From the NCBI GenBank assembly GCA_035710745.1, contig DASTCX010000003.1, positions 1-64,000 on the forward strand: a DNA stretch of 64,000 nt. The letters are read 5' to 3'. The notes beneath the pieces are model-generated. The model was not told the DNA's origin. It saw only the letters and a list, made by a program, of their open reading frames with translations, and did no database searches. The position numbers were made by a program, and so were the translations under genes. Shown one piece after another: positions 23,982 through 33,071 of the stretch (the stretch's first letter is position 1; each line of letters opens with the position of its first letter). The stretch is from Candidatus Eremiobacteraceae bacterium. Its GTDB lineage: Bacteria; Vulcanimicrobiota; Vulcanimicrobiia; Eremiobacterales; Eremiobacteraceae.

Positions 23982-25232
23982 CTAGGCTTCCTGGGCTACG
24001 CCGTCCGTAGCCGGTGATGCCGTCTCTCTAGTCCGAACATGTTCCGGCAGGAAGCCTATGCCGATCGTACGCGCGGGAATTGCGCGCAACACAGGCAGTA
24101 GGTTGAACAGCCGGATGAACCACGGAAGCGACACTTTCTCCGAGCTGCCAAGAACGCGGTTGAGGATCCGCTCTTGCAAGAACACCTGAAGGGCCTGCGT
24201 TTGCCGCGTCGGGCGCTCGCGCCGTTCTTGAACCCGCTGCAGGTCGTTATCTGACGCGGCGCCTCGGAGCAACGCCGGAGTCAAAAGGTTTGAGGACGCC
24301 ACCGCGTCTTGGATCGCGAGATTGATCCCGATGCCGCCGACGGGAGACATCGCATGGGCCGCGTCACCGATGAAGAGCAAACCAGGACGATGCCATTGCT
24401 TGAGCCGGTTCACCGCGACGGTCAAAAGCTTGACATCATCCCAGTCCTGGAGTTCGCCAACGCGATCGGCGAGATATGGTGCGATGCGCCCGATGCTATT
24501 GCGAAACGAGTCGAGCCCGCGACTCCGGATGGTGTCGAACCCGCCTTTCTTAATGACCATCGCGCACTGATAGTACTCGACGCGGTCGATCGCAACGAGG
24601 ATTCCGCCGGCGACGACGTTGCCGAACGTGTCGCGGGGGTCGCCGGGACGCTTCGAAAGCCGAAACCATAGCGCGTCGATCGGCGCGCCGATATCGATGA
24701 CCTCGCCGCCGCATTGCTCCCGGAGCGTTGAAGTCCGTCCGTCTGCGGCGACCGTCAAGTCGGCTCGAACGTGCAGCTCACCTTCCGGCGCCTGCGCGAC
24801 GATGCCCTTGACGATGCCGTCCTCGGTGATGAGCGATCGAGCCTCGGTTTCCATGAGGAGATGGAAGCTCGGATATCGTCGACCGTGCTCGGCGAGGAAG
24901 TTGAGCAGATCCCATTGCGGCACGAACGCGACGAACTTGCACGGACCTGGTACGTAACGGAGATCCGCGAACGTGACAACGTCTCCCGACACGTTGACAG
25001 AAATCGTGCGGACCTCTGAGTGCCGCAGCTTGAGAAATTCGTCGAGCAGCCCGAGCTCCTGGAGCACCGCGAGCGTTGACGGATGGACCGTGTCGCCGCG
25101 AAAATCGCGGAAGAAGTCTTTGTGCTTCTCGAGGACGACGACGTCGATGCCCGAGCGCGCGAGCAGGTAACCGAGCATGACACCAGCCGGGCCGCCGCCC
25201 GTGATGCAGCACCGCGTTGCGAGTTGATTCAT
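23982..25232 (-). CDS. FAD-dependent monooxygenase (PHBH-fold, group A)
   Basis: 416 aa. The FAD-binding motif GGGPAGVMLGYLLARSG is at about 10-26, followed by EKHKDFFRDFRGDTVHPSTL. The DG motif is AADGRTSTLR (about 160) and the GD motif LLFIGDAAHAMSPVGGIGINLAIQDA (about 285-310). These define the p-hydroxybenzoate-hydroxylase-like aromatic hydroxylase fold; the substrate is unknown. ATG 25232 places the Rossmann strand at the N terminus. A GTG at 25274 would add 14 residues. Confidence 0.9.
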   Translation of the reverse strand: MNQLATRCCITGGGPAGVMLGYLLARSGIDVVVLEKHKDFFRDFRGDTVHPSTLAVLQELGLLDEFLKLRHSEVRTISVNVSGDVVTFADLRYVPGPCKFVAFVPQWDLLNFLAEHGRRYPSFHLLMETEARSLITEDGIVKGIVAQAPEGELHVRADLTVAADGRTSTLREQCGGEVIDIGAPIDALWFRLSKRPGDPRDTFGNVVAGGILVAIDRVEYYQCAMVIKKGGFDTIRSRGLDSFRNSIGRIAPYLADRVGELQDWDDVKLLTVAVNRLKQWHRPGLLFIGDAAHAMSPVGGIGINLAIQDAVASSNLLTPALLRGAASDNDLQRVQERRERPTRQTQALQVFLQERILNRVLGSSEKVSLPWFIRLFNLLPVLRAIPARTIGIGFLPEHVRTRETASPATDGVAQEA

Positions 25233-25285
25233 ATTGATCGCGTATTTTTTTGCGCTGAGCGACTCGCCTGCCACTTTACAAAGGA

Positions 25286-25317
25286 GAGAGAACCCCGGTC
25301 ATGCGCGGGGTTCTCTC
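25286..25317 (-). terminator. Intrinsic terminator-like hairpin
   Basis: GAGAGAACCCCG / CGGGGTTCTCTC, 12-bp arms with an 8-nt loop, followed on the minus strand by a pyrimidine-rich TCCTTTGT. It closes the secreted-protein gene at 25339-25926. Confidence 0.7.
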
Positions 25318-25338
25318 GGGGTCACGATTTAGCTGCGG

Positions 25339-25926
25339 TCACCGTAGCGCAACGGTCTGCTGCGCCTCGAAGACGACCTGCGAACCCTGCGTCAGCGAGA
25401 CGTTAGTCTTCTTGTTCGAAGCGTAGAGCGCGCCTGCGACCAAGCCGACCGCGCCGCCCGCGTTCGATTGGAAGACCGCCTTGCCGACCCAGTTGCCGAC
25501 GAGCATGCCGGCCAGCGCCGATGCCGCGACGTTCGTCGTGTTGTCGTGACGCTGTGTCTCCTGCGTCTGCACCATCAGGATCGGGTGTCCGGTTGCGCCG
25601 TTCGCCAGCGCGATCTTGTCGATCGCAAATGCGAGCTCAGGATTCGTACCCTGGCCGGCCGGCACGACGTTCGTCACGTGGCCGGTGAGGGTCGCATTCG
25701 CGAATTGCCCGTTGCTCTGCGGATACGGCGCGACGACGGTCATGGTGAACCGCTGGCCGATCTGGGCGCTGCCCGAGTCGATCGTCTGGTTCATCTTCGC
25801 ATCGACCATCGATCCGCTCGCGAGCGAAACGACACGCGGAGCCGATGCGACGGCCGGCGTCATCGTCGGCGCCAACAGTAGCGCGGCGACCGCCGCGCTC
25901 ATCGCGATTCTTGCTCTGGTGTTCAT
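25339..25926 (-). CDS. Secreted protein of unknown function
   Basis: 195 aa. Signal peptide about 1-30 (AAVAALLLAPTMTPAVASA). The mature part has a beta-rich region (RFTMTVVAPYPQSNGQFANATLTGHV) and a glycine/alanine-rich hydrophobic segment (ALAGMLVGNWVGKAVF...GAVGLVAGALY), like a glycine-zipper membrane-contact region. ATG 25924-25926 has GGAGG 12 nt upstream. No family recognised. It has its own terminator downstream. Confidence 0.75.
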   Translation of the reverse strand: MNTRARIAMSAAVAALLLAPTMTPAVASAPRVVSLASGSMVDAKMNQTIDSGSAQIGQRFTMTVVAPYPQSNGQFANATLTGHVTNVVPAGQGTNPELAFAIDKIALANGATGHPILMVQTQETQRHDNTTNVAASALAGMLVGNWVGKAVFQSNAGGAVGLVAGALYASNKKTNVSLTQGSQVVFEAQQTVALR

Positions 25927-26081
25927 AAGCGATATCAACCTCCGTTACCCTACAGATAAGGGTACCCCTTAAGCTGCATGACCGGCGCCGTTCCGGACAG
26001 CGATAGGGGACATCGGTCCCGGAGGGCAGGCGGTCCCGAAGAACGCGAATATCGGTTATGTGTCGCGGGCACGAAAGAGGC

Positions 26082-26348
26082 ATGCCGAAGAAACATCGAT
26101 ATAGCGAAAAGGAACATCGACAAGTCGAGCACATCAAGGAAAGCGAAGAAGCGCGCGGCATGTCGGCGGATGAGGCCGAGGCGATCGGCTACGCGACGGT
26201 CAACAAGCAAAATCCATCACGCCATCGCTACACCGCGAAGGAGAAGCGGCAGGCCGAACACATCGCCGAATCCGAGCGCGCTCGCGGCAAATCGGCGACC
26301 GAAGCGAAGAGCATCGGCTACGCGACGGTCAATAAGCGCGGTTCGTAG
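26082..26348 (+). CDS. Small protein with a duplicated ~40-residue motif
   Basis: 88 aa, highly charged. Two tandem copies of HRY(S/T)xKExRQxEHIxESExARGxSAxEAxxIGYATVNK fill almost the whole protein. The half-repeat resembles short proteins often annotated as plasmid stabilization proteins (AEHI...RG...EAE..AWATVNK), whose function is not established. ATG 26082 is chosen, with AAAGAGG directly upstream. A bidirectional hairpin follows. Confidence 0.75.
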   Translation: MPKKHRYSEKEHRQVEHIKESEEARGMSADEAEAIGYATVNKQNPSRHRYTAKEKRQAEHIAESERARGKSATEAKSIGYATVNKRGS

Positions 26349-26363
26349 CGCGCCTTAAACGAC

Positions 26364-26390
26364 GAGCCGGCCGCTCGAAGCGGCCGGCTC
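26364..26390. terminator. Bidirectional hairpin between convergent genes
   Basis: GAGCCGGCCGCT-CGA-AGCGGCCGGCTC, perfect 12-bp arms, between the duplicated-motif gene (+) and the DUF2339 operon (-). Short T-rich runs on the minus side only. Confidence 0.6.
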
Positions 26391-26410
26391 AAACTGACCC
26401 TACCTACCTA

Positions 26411-26500
26411 TCACCTCCTTCTCATCGGGATCTGCAGCAGCGGTGCGCCGACGAGCCCGAGCCAAAGGATGTCGATCAGGGGAAATGCGCCCGTCAACAT
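26411..26500 (-). CDS. 29-aa single-TM peptide after the DUF2339 gene
   Basis: ATG at 26498-26500 lies 1 nt after the DUF2339 stop (TGA-C-ATG). The product starts MLTGAFPLIDILWLGLVGAP and ends LLQIPMRRR: one membrane helix with a basic tail. The last codons contain a full anti-Shine-Dalgarno complement (AAGGAGGTGAT) that serves no visible gene. Coupling and composition suggest a real small protein, but no homolog is recognised. Confidence 0.5.
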   Translation of the reverse strand: MLTGAFPLIDILWLGLVGAPLLQIPMRRR

Positions 26501-26501
26501 G

Positions 26502-28082
26502 TCACGCTGCCTTTCCGAGACGGCGCTGATACAAGTACGACGCGCAGAGCAGCGCAACGCCGATCGCCAGGAACGAAAGGATGCGATAACCGACGTCGAC
26601 CGCCGCCAGATCGAGCAGCGTCAGCTTGAGCGCCGCTAACGCGTACAGCGCGAGCCCCTGCCAACGGACGTATGCGGCATCTCGACGCAAGCCGCTCACG
26701 ACGAGCACCGTAGCATACACCGTCCAGAGCACCGTCAGCGCGAGCTGCTGCGCAGAGATGCCACCGATCGACATCGCTGCAGCGATGCCGCCCGGAGCGA
26801 ACGCGTCGTTGATCTCGAGCGACAGCGCGAAGACCGCAAGCGCGTTCGTCATCGTTTCGACACCGTGGTAGAAGCGTAGCTCATTCGGTTCAAGGTTCGC
26901 TTGGAATCGGTGCGCGAGCCAGCATACAGCCGCGAGACAGATCGCAAGCGTTCCCAGCGTCTCGAATCGTGGGTTGAGGAACAGATGCCCGCCGCTCGGC
27001 CACGCGGCCTCGAGCGCGAGCAGCGACAGAGCGAACGCGCTGATCCCGCCGACTCGCATCAACGTCATCCGCGCCGCGAGCCCCGTACCGGCAAAGGTGA
27101 GGCCCTCGACCGCCCACGCGGCCGCGAGACCCGCATCGCTCAGCCGGATCGGCAACGCCGCGGCAGCGAGCGACATGCCGAGCACCGCGCAGGCCGGTCT
27201 CGCTGCGACGGCACGTACGCCCGGCTCGATATTCGGTGTCGCCGGCAGTATGCAAGCCATGATGACTTGGATCAATCCAAGCACAAGCATGACTGCCATG
27301 CCAGCCGTTCCATGTATCGGATGAGCGAGCGCGCACACGACGAGGACGAACCAGCCGCCATTGATCGCTGCAAGGCCGAGGACATCGAGCGCCATCCGCC
27401 CGGACTTGAAGATCGAGGCGATTTGGAACGCGAGGAACTCTGCGTAGAGCGCCGATGCCATGAGCAGTACGATTGCGAACGACGGCTGATCGTTCGATCT
27501 GAAGTACCACACGAACTCGTAGGCGATCGTCATGATGCCCGCGAGCGGCAGGGACCGCCAACCACGGCGGAGCGAGACCCAATACAACGCACCGTTGAGC
27601 GCGAGCAGATACGCGAACAACGTCGTCGTCTGATCCAGGCCGCCGACGAGGTATGGCGTCGCGTAGCCGCCGCCGAGCGCCAACAGCGCAAGGCGTTGTG
27701 AATCGCGGCGCAGTGCCGTTCCGATGAGCACGACTGTCAATCCGCACATGGCAGTAGCCGCGACCCACGAGGGGACGAGATGATAGATGCCCCACGCCGC
27801 GAACATCGCGAGATAGAGCGTACCCGCTCCAATCGCAGCGATGCCTTCAGAAAAGTAGACATGGCCGCGTCGGAAGAGTTCCCTGCTATATAAGAGCATG
27901 CCGATGCCGGCGGCGATCGCTATGAGCTCTCTCTGTTCGGGTCCGATCCATTTGCGCTCGCTTGCGTAGGTGATGAAGAATCCGGCAGCGGCGATCATCG
28001 CGACGATTCCGCCGATGTTGAGCCAGCGTGCACCGATGATCGACTCGATATCAGGCCGGCGCTTCTCGGTGAGTGATTCCAT
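26502..28082 (-). CDS. DUF2339 polytopic membrane protein
   Basis: 526 aa with at least a dozen membrane helices. It starts with the DUF2339 hallmark IESIIGARWLNIGGIVAMIAAAGFFITYA (res. 12-40), followed by FSEGIAAIGAGTLYLAMFAAWGIYHL. The family is found in cell envelopes and has no established function. ATG 28082 follows the small membrane-protein gene by 12 bp, and a 29-aa membrane peptide follows its stop, so three membrane genes form one unit. Confidence 0.9.
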   Translation of the reverse strand: MESLTEKRRPDIESIIGARWLNIGGIVAMIAAAGFFITYASERKWIGPEQRELIAIAAGIGMLLYSRELFRRGHVYFSEGIAAIGAGTLYLAMFAAWGIYHLVPSWVAATAMCGLTVVLIGTALRRDSQRLALLALGGGYATPYLVGGLDQTTTLFAYLLALNGALYWVSLRRGWRSLPLAGIMTIAYEFVWYFRSNDQPSFAIVLLMASALYAEFLAFQIASIFKSGRMALDVLGLAAINGGWFVLVVCALAHPIHGTAGMAVMLVLGLIQVIMACILPATPNIEPGVRAVAARPACAVLGMSLAAAALPIRLSDAGLAAAWAVEGLTFAGTGLAARMTLMRVGGISAFALSLLALEAAWPSGGHLFLNPRFETLGTLAICLAAVCWLAHRFQANLEPNELRFYHGVETMTNALAVFALSLEINDAFAPGGIAAAMSIGGISAQQLALTVLWTVYATVLVVSGLRRDAAYVRWQGLALYALAALKLTLLDLAAVDVGYRILSFLAIGVALLCASYLYQRRLGKAA

Positions 28083-28094
28083 CGTGCATCCCTC

Positions 28095-28289
28095 CTATGA
28101 CTTTCCGAACGGCAGCGAGATCCAAAACTCCCGCAGCTCGTTGGCTCGCTCGTAGGGATCACAGCCATTGTATTGCTGGTACGTAGGCGCAAGCGGCGCA
28201 CTCAGCGACATCGCTATACCGAAATGGAAGAGGGCCGGTAGAACGATCGCCAGCCCGACACCGATCGCAAATTTTATGGCCGTAAGCAT
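28095..28289 (-). CDS. Small membrane protein
   Basis: 64 aa. One membrane helix (AIKFAIGVGLAIVLPALFHFGIAMSL), then a loop with PTYQQYNGCDPYERANELREFW. ATG 28287-28289; its stop is 12 bp before the DUF2339 ATG, so the two are co-transcribed. A similar pattern of a short helix plus a Tyr/Cys loop is common in proteins next to DUF2339 genes, but I cannot name a family. Confidence 0.65.
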   Translation of the reverse strand: MLTAIKFAIGVGLAIVLPALFHFGIAMSLSAPLAPTYQQYNGCDPYERANELREFWISLPFGKS

Positions 28290-28329
28290 TGAGGTAACCC
28301 CGCCTTTCCTGTCCGGCGGCGCCAAGCGC

Positions 28330-28364
28330 GGCGCCGGCGCTTATAATGGTAAGCGCCGGGCGCC
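28330..28364 (-). terminator. GC-rich hairpin downstream of the LuxR gene
   Basis: GGCGCCGGCGCTTA / TAAGCGCCGGGCGCC, imperfect by one bulged base, loop TAATGG. It lies between the LuxR stop and the DUF2339 operon start. Confidence 0.5.
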
Positions 28365-28431
28365 GTGCGGACGTCCGAAGGACTACGTATCCTGCGGGCG
28401 GATGTCCCGAATCGGGCCGAAGTCGGCGGGC

Positions 28432-31206
28432 TTAGGTCAGGCCAAGCCGCGAGATCATAGAGGCTGCCCGCGTCCGCGATGAAACGCCAAGCTTCCCGAG
28501 TATCCGATCGACGTGCGTCTCGACCGTACGAACGCTCAGCGTCAGCTTGTCGGCCATTTCGCGGTTGGTCAAGCCCTCGGTCAGTAGCGCAGCGACTTCG
28601 ATCTCACGCGGAGTCAGCCCGTGCGTGTCGACAGATGGAGACGGTGGGCCAGAGATCTCGGCGACTTGGTCAAACTCGGCGAGAGCGCCGAGCGTCGCCG
28701 GGAAGCGCGCCCTGAGTTCCGAAAAGTCGTCGGATTTGAGCTTGCCGGCGATCGATGGCCGCCCGCGAGCGAGCGAAGCGAGCATCGCGAGGATGACGAT
28801 CGCTTCGAATCGCGGACCGCGGCCGCAGAGCTTCGAGAGCGTGCGAGCCATAAGGGTCAGGGTGACGTTCAATTCGCGCACGGGCTCGCTCGCGATCACC
28901 CGCAGCGCTTCCGCTGACGCCGCGAGCGCTCCCAAGTCGTGACGTCCTGCGAGCATCGCATCGAAGTGCGTGTCCTTGGTGTCGTCGGCCGCGCGGTCCA
29001 TGAGCCTGATGCCGCGGACAAGGGCCAGCTCGGCGCGCCCAAGCGCAAGGGCCGACGCATCGGCGCCATCGACGATCACGGCAGCCGCGATCGCTCGGTC
29101 AGCGTCGATCACTGGTGACGGATCGACCGCGCCGGCGAGACATGAATAGAGGGCAGTGTCCGCGCACAAAGCGGCACGTTGCACAGGCGTCATCGCGGGT
29201 TCGCGGTGCTTGCCGGCCTCCGCGAGTGCCGAGACCGGATCACCGCGTAAGAACGCGACGCGATTATCGAGTACCACGGTCGCCGAAGCGAGGCGATCGC
29301 GATCGACTCCATACCACGCGCGGTCGGCGAGGCGGCGCACCGCGGCGACGGCCTCCGCACACCGATCGAAGTCGCCGGCGTTAAGCGCGGCCTCGGCGAG
29401 GCAGGCGTACGCGGATGCCAGTTCGGTCGGGAGATCGAAGTGTACGCCGAGCCGCACCGCAGCCGCTGAGTAGTCCGCGGCAGCGGCGACATCGCCTCGG
29501 AGCAAAGCCATTCGCGCCGCCCAGGCCAAGAAATACGAGCGAACGACGCCGTGGTCGCTCCTCTCGAGGGCCCCAAGTGTGCTGCCGATCAGATCTTCGG
29601 CGCCGGCGAAGTCTCCGAGAGCGGTGCGCGCGTAGGCGAGCAGCATCGAAGCGTCGACTCGTTGGCGAATGTCGGCAGTCGGGCCCAGAACGTCGAGAGC
29701 CCTCTCCGCAAAATCGCGCGCTCCGGTGAAGTCGAAGTGGATAGCGCGCACCCAACCAGCGAGGATAAGAGAGAACGCTTCGATCGCGCCGCCGAAACCT
29801 TGCGTGTCGGTCAGCAGTTTGGCGATCGCTCTTCCGTCAGCACGGGCGTGCGTCGAGAGTTCATCTTGCATGATGAGCTGGCGTAGGCGCAACGTGAGTG
29901 CCCGATCGTGGGAGCCCGTGGCGTTCTTCAGCGCTGCTTCGAACAGGCCGGACGCGCGCGCGTCTCCGCGTTGGCGCGCGATAATCCCGTCGAGCAGCCC
30001 ACAGAGCGCGCCGAAGGACCCATCGGCAGTGCGAAGGTCGGCGACGAGCGTCGCCACGAGATCACGCCGCCCGGCGGCGATCAACGATTCGCCGTGCATT
30101 CGGAGTACGTCAGCGATCGAATCGGTCGCATGTGCGAGCGCGAACTGGTGGAGAGCGGCGACGACCTCGTGTGTCGCAAGCAGAAAATCGCCCGCCCACC
30201 TTTGACGCTCGACAAGTGCGTCTGCTCCCTTGTCGGCTTCCAAACGTCTGGCGAGAGCGTCGCGCAAGAGCGGGTGGACGCGATAGACCGAACCTGGTAC
30301 GACCGCATCGACCATGACTCCGCGCTTTTCGAGATCCTTGACGAGAAGAGTCGCCTCAGCGATGCGTCCGGTACGTTCGAGCGCATGGACGGGTAGGTTT
30401 TCGAGCGCGCATGTCTGCTCGAGAAATGCGACGAATGGTTCGGGCAGCCGATTGATGTTCTGCTCGAGCAGATATGCGGATATGGCGGTGAGGCGGCCGT
30501 CGCTGCTCGGTGTCGGGCGCGCACCCGACGTCAACGACAAGGCGATCCCGGCGGGCCATCCTTCGCAAACGTCGCACAGCAGGGCGGCGTTCTTGTCGTC
30601 GATCGTCTCTCCGCGCTTGCGAGCAAGTTCGGAAGCGTCGGCGGGCGCGAAGACTAGATCCTCGGTCGAAAAGACGGCAGCCTTGTCCCCTGCGAGCCAT
30701 CGGGCGACGCCGATGTCAGGTAGCGCGCGGCCGATCAACCAGAAGTACGGATTGGCTCTGTCCGCCCGAAGCGCGCCGATGATGAATCCCTTGAGGGCCG
30801 GATCTTCGGCGAGGAGTTGGATGTCGTCAAGTACGACGATGAGCGGTGCGCGATTCGATAATTCGCGCGCGAACTCGGCGCCGATACGTTGAGCCCACGG
30901 ATCGACCTGTTCTGCGGTTTCCGGTCGTTGGCTGCCCATCGAACTGACGAGGCGCGCCGCGTCAGGATCGCCGGTAGTCTCACGGACGACGGCGACGAGC
31001 GGAGAAAAGAAGTCGCCGACATGCCACGCTTCGCATTGGTACCACGCTACAGCAGTACTGCTTTCGCTCAATGCGACTGCGGCCGCCGCAGACTTACCGT
31101 AGCCGGGCGGCGCTTGAATGACGACGAGAGGCTTGTCCAGCGCACGCGTCAGCCGATCGGTCAGATCGTTTCGCCGGATGAGGCCGCGCAGAGCTGGGAT
31201 CGGCAT
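28432..31206 (-). CDS. Large LuxR-family (LAL/MalT-like) transcription activator
   Basis: 924 aa. An N-terminal STAND-type ATPase has Walker A QAPPGYGKS (about 34-42) and LIVVLDDIQLL (Walker B, about 125-135). A long TPR-like helical middle follows. The C-terminal LuxR helix-turn-helix is about 860-920 (LTPREIEVAALLTEGLTNREMADKL...TVETHVDRILGKLGV). Such proteins integrate an inducer or nucleotide signal and activate transcription. It is transcribed alone. The inducer is unknown. Confidence 0.93.
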   Translation of the reverse strand: MPIPALRGLIRRNDLTDRLTRALDKPLVVIQAPPGYGKSAAAAVALSESSTAVAWYQCEAWHVGDFFSPLVAVVRETTGDPDAARLVSSMGSQRPETAEQVDPWAQRIGAEFARELSNRAPLIVVLDDIQLLAEDPALKGFIIGALRADRANPYFWLIGRALPDIGVARWLAGDKAAVFSTEDLVFAPADASELARKRGETIDDKNAALLCDVCEGWPAGIALSLTSGARPTPSSDGRLTAISAYLLEQNINRLPEPFVAFLEQTCALENLPVHALERTGRIAEATLLVKDLEKRGVMVDAVVPGSVYRVHPLLRDALARRLEADKGADALVERQRWAGDFLLATHEVVAALHQFALAHATDSIADVLRMHGESLIAAGRRDLVATLVADLRTADGSFGALCGLLDGIIARQRGDARASGLFEAALKNATGSHDRALTLRLRQLIMQDELSTHARADGRAIAKLLTDTQGFGGAIEAFSLILAGWVRAIHFDFTGARDFAERALDVLGPTADIRQRVDASMLLAYARTALGDFAGAEDLIGSTLGALERSDHGVVRSYFLAWAARMALLRGDVAAAADYSAAAVRLGVHFDLPTELASAYACLAEAALNAGDFDRCAEAVAAVRRLADRAWYGVDRDRLASATVVLDNRVAFLRGDPVSALAEAGKHREPAMTPVQRAALCADTALYSCLAGAVDPSPVIDADRAIAAAVIVDGADASALALGRAELALVRGIRLMDRAADDTKDTHFDAMLAGRHDLGALAASAEALRVIASEPVRELNVTLTLMARTLSKLCGRGPRFEAIVILAMLASLARGRPSIAGKLKSDDFSELRARFPATLGALAEFDQVAEISGPPSPSVDTHGLTPREIEVAALLTEGLTNREMADKLTLSVRTVETHVDRILGKLGVSSRTRAASMISRLGLT

Positions 31207-31273
31207 CTAGCACTAGGAGTCCACCGAGGGCCGAGCCCGGACCTTCGAGACGGCATACCGCAAAGACGGGTAT

Positions 31274-32134
31274 CTACCGTGCGGAGAGGACGAAGGGTGC
31301 GGCGTAGACCCGCGAGCCGCCGGTGAACTCTACCCACACCTTGTAGAGCCCGGGATGGGGAAGCACGATGTGGACGGGCATCGTCGCGGGTACGGCCGCC
31401 GATGCGGGGAGACCCGACCCACTCGCCACATGCGCGCCCGACATCATCGAATCCATATCCATCGCGTGGATGTGCGTGTACGAAAGATCTGCCGCGCCGA
31501 TCGCGACGATGTGCGCGTACGCGCCAAGGTACGGATGCAGATCCGACGCAGGTTCGCCGTCCTTCATGATCGAGATGAGCATCGGCGTGTCGACGCTCGC
31601 TTTTACGCGGTCGGTACTGAGACGAACGACGTAGTCGCCAACCGTCGCCTTGTCGATAGGCGAGAACCGCCGAGACGATGTCGCCGGCCGCGCGTCGCCG
31701 ACGGGAACATCGAAACGGAAAACCGCGTGACCGAAGCCTGCGGGGTCTGTGTCGGCATATAAATGGTAGACTCCAGGCCCCGGAAAGGTCGTCGTGATCC
31801 GGAAGGTCCCGGCACTGTCGAGCGTCGGGTGGATATGCATGAACTGCGACAAGTCCTCGCTGACGATGATCAAGTGTATCCGCTTCTGCATGTCGACGTC
31901 GAACGAACGCACGCGGGCGCCCGTATGCACGCCTTGCTCCTCGATCGCGAGTGACCGAGTAAGACCACTACCTCCAACGACCACGGTTGCTCGAAGCGCC
32001 GCCGCGGCCGGCGTCGCTGACACCCCGTTATACGTCGTCGCATCGTCCGCTGATGCGCGCGTCACAGCCGCCAACGCGAAAGCCGCGACGCAAAGCGCGG
32101 CGGTCTTGAACGGAAGTTGCACTTTCATCATCAT
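31274..32134 (-). CDS. Secreted His/Met-rich beta-sandwich protein, possibly copper-related
   Basis: About 286 aa. Signal peptide ends near ALAAVTRASA. Repeated Ig-like strands with many His and Met: SQFMHIHPTLDSAGTF, FPGPGVYHLYADTDP, SDLHPYLGAYAHIVAIG, YTHIHAMDMDSMM, LPHPGLYKVWVEF. This composition is typical of periplasmic metal-handling proteins encoded with copper genes, and SCO/PCuAC genes lie 1.8 kb away. The metal role is inference. Three consecutive ATGs (32128-32134) could start it. Confidence 0.7.
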   Translation of the reverse strand: MMMKVQLPFKTAALCVAAFALAAVTRASADDATTYNGVSATPAAAALRATVVVGGSGLTRSLAIEEQGVHTGARVRSFDVDMQKRIHLIIVSEDLSQFMHIHPTLDSAGTFRITTTFPGPGVYHLYADTDPAGFGHAVFRFDVPVGDARPATSSRRFSPIDKATVGDYVVRLSTDRVKASVDTPMLISIMKDGEPASDLHPYLGAYAHIVAIGAADLSYTHIHAMDMDSMMSGAHVASGSGLPASAAVPATMPVHIVLPHPGLYKVWVEFTGGSRVYAAPFVLSAR

Positions 32135-32201
32135 TCTTTCGCGCAAGCGGCGTTAGCGGCGGAGGCCTTGCGCACTGCTTCCCAAGAAATCACTGCCTGA
32201 G

Positions 32202-33029
32202 ATGACGCAGCCGCTCGAGCCAGGTCAGTTCTACGGCGAGACACACTCGATCCGCATCGCCGACGCAATCCTCTCGGAGGTGACGCACAGACAGCCTCGC
32301 ACGATCGAGGAACACTTGCATGCGCTGCCGTTCTTCCTCCTCCTCCTCGACGGATCGTACCAAGAGACATCCAGCGACATTACGATATCCTACACGCCAC
32401 TGACCCTCGGCTTTCACAACAAGATGATGTCGCATTCGGACGCGATCGGGCCCAGCGGCGCGCGCATGTTCACGATCGAGCTGGGCAAGACGTGGGAGGA
32501 AGCGATCGCGTTCTACGGCCGGATGCCGGCCCACATCTTCGAGCTCCATGGCGGCGAGCCGCTCTGGCTCGCGCTTCGCCTCTACGGCGAACTCGGGAAA
32601 CCCGCCGACCTCGCGTTCTTCACGATCGAATCACTGCTCTTCGAACTGTGCGCCTACTTGAGTCGCGCAGGTGGTGACGACGTCAAGGAGCCCGAGTGGC
32701 TTGTCGACGTCGTCGACGAATTGAACGAAAGGTTTCGCGACAAGCTCGAGCTGCGGTCGCTCGCGAACGGTGCGTCGGTGCACCCGTCGCATCTCGCGCG
32801 CGCGTTTCATCGCTTCAAAGGACGGCCGATCGGCGACTACGTCACGGGGCTGCGCGTGCAATACGCGGCTCGGAACATCGCGGAGGGGAAGGCGTCGTTG
32901 CGCGAGATCGCGGCGGATGCGGGCTTTTCCGATCAAAGCCACATGACGCGTCTGTTCAAAGAGTTCACTGGCATGGCGCCGGCCGAATACCGGCGATATA
33001 TCCCGACGCACAAGCTCGACCAGACCTAG
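32202..33029 (+). CDS. AraC-family transcriptional regulator
   Basis: 275 aa. The N-terminal sensing region (1-165) is cupin-like (EEHLHALPFFLLLLDGSYQE). The C-terminal double helix-turn-helix (about 180-270) is LELRSLANGASVHPSHLARAFHRFKGRPIGDYVTGLRVQYAARNI ... LREIAADAGFSDQSHMTRLFKEFTGMAPAEYRR, which fits AraC well. It is divergent from the secreted His/Met-rich gene, 67 bp apart, a natural candidate target. Confidence 0.93.
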   Translation: MTQPLEPGQFYGETHSIRIADAILSEVTHRQPRTIEEHLHALPFFLLLLDGSYQETSSDITISYTPLTLGFHNKMMSHSDAIGPSGARMFTIELGKTWEEAIAFYGRMPAHIFELHGGEPLWLALRLYGELGKPADLAFFTIESLLFELCAYLSRAGGDDVKEPEWLVDVVDELNERFRDKLELRSLANGASVHPSHLARAFHRFKGRPIGDYVTGLRVQYAARNIAEGKASLREIAADAGFSDQSHMTRLFKEFTGMAPAEYRRYIPTHKLDQT

Positions 33030-33034
33030 CGTAA

Positions 33035-33069
33035 GGCCGCGCCGGTCGACCGTCAAGGTCGACCGCTCC
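33035..33069. repeat. Family A palindromic repeat
   Basis: GGTCGACC-GTCA-AGGTCGACC in the usual GGCCGC...GCTCC flanks, in the 42-bp gap between the convergent AraC and SCO-like genes. Confidence 0.8.
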
Positions 33070-33071
33070 GT

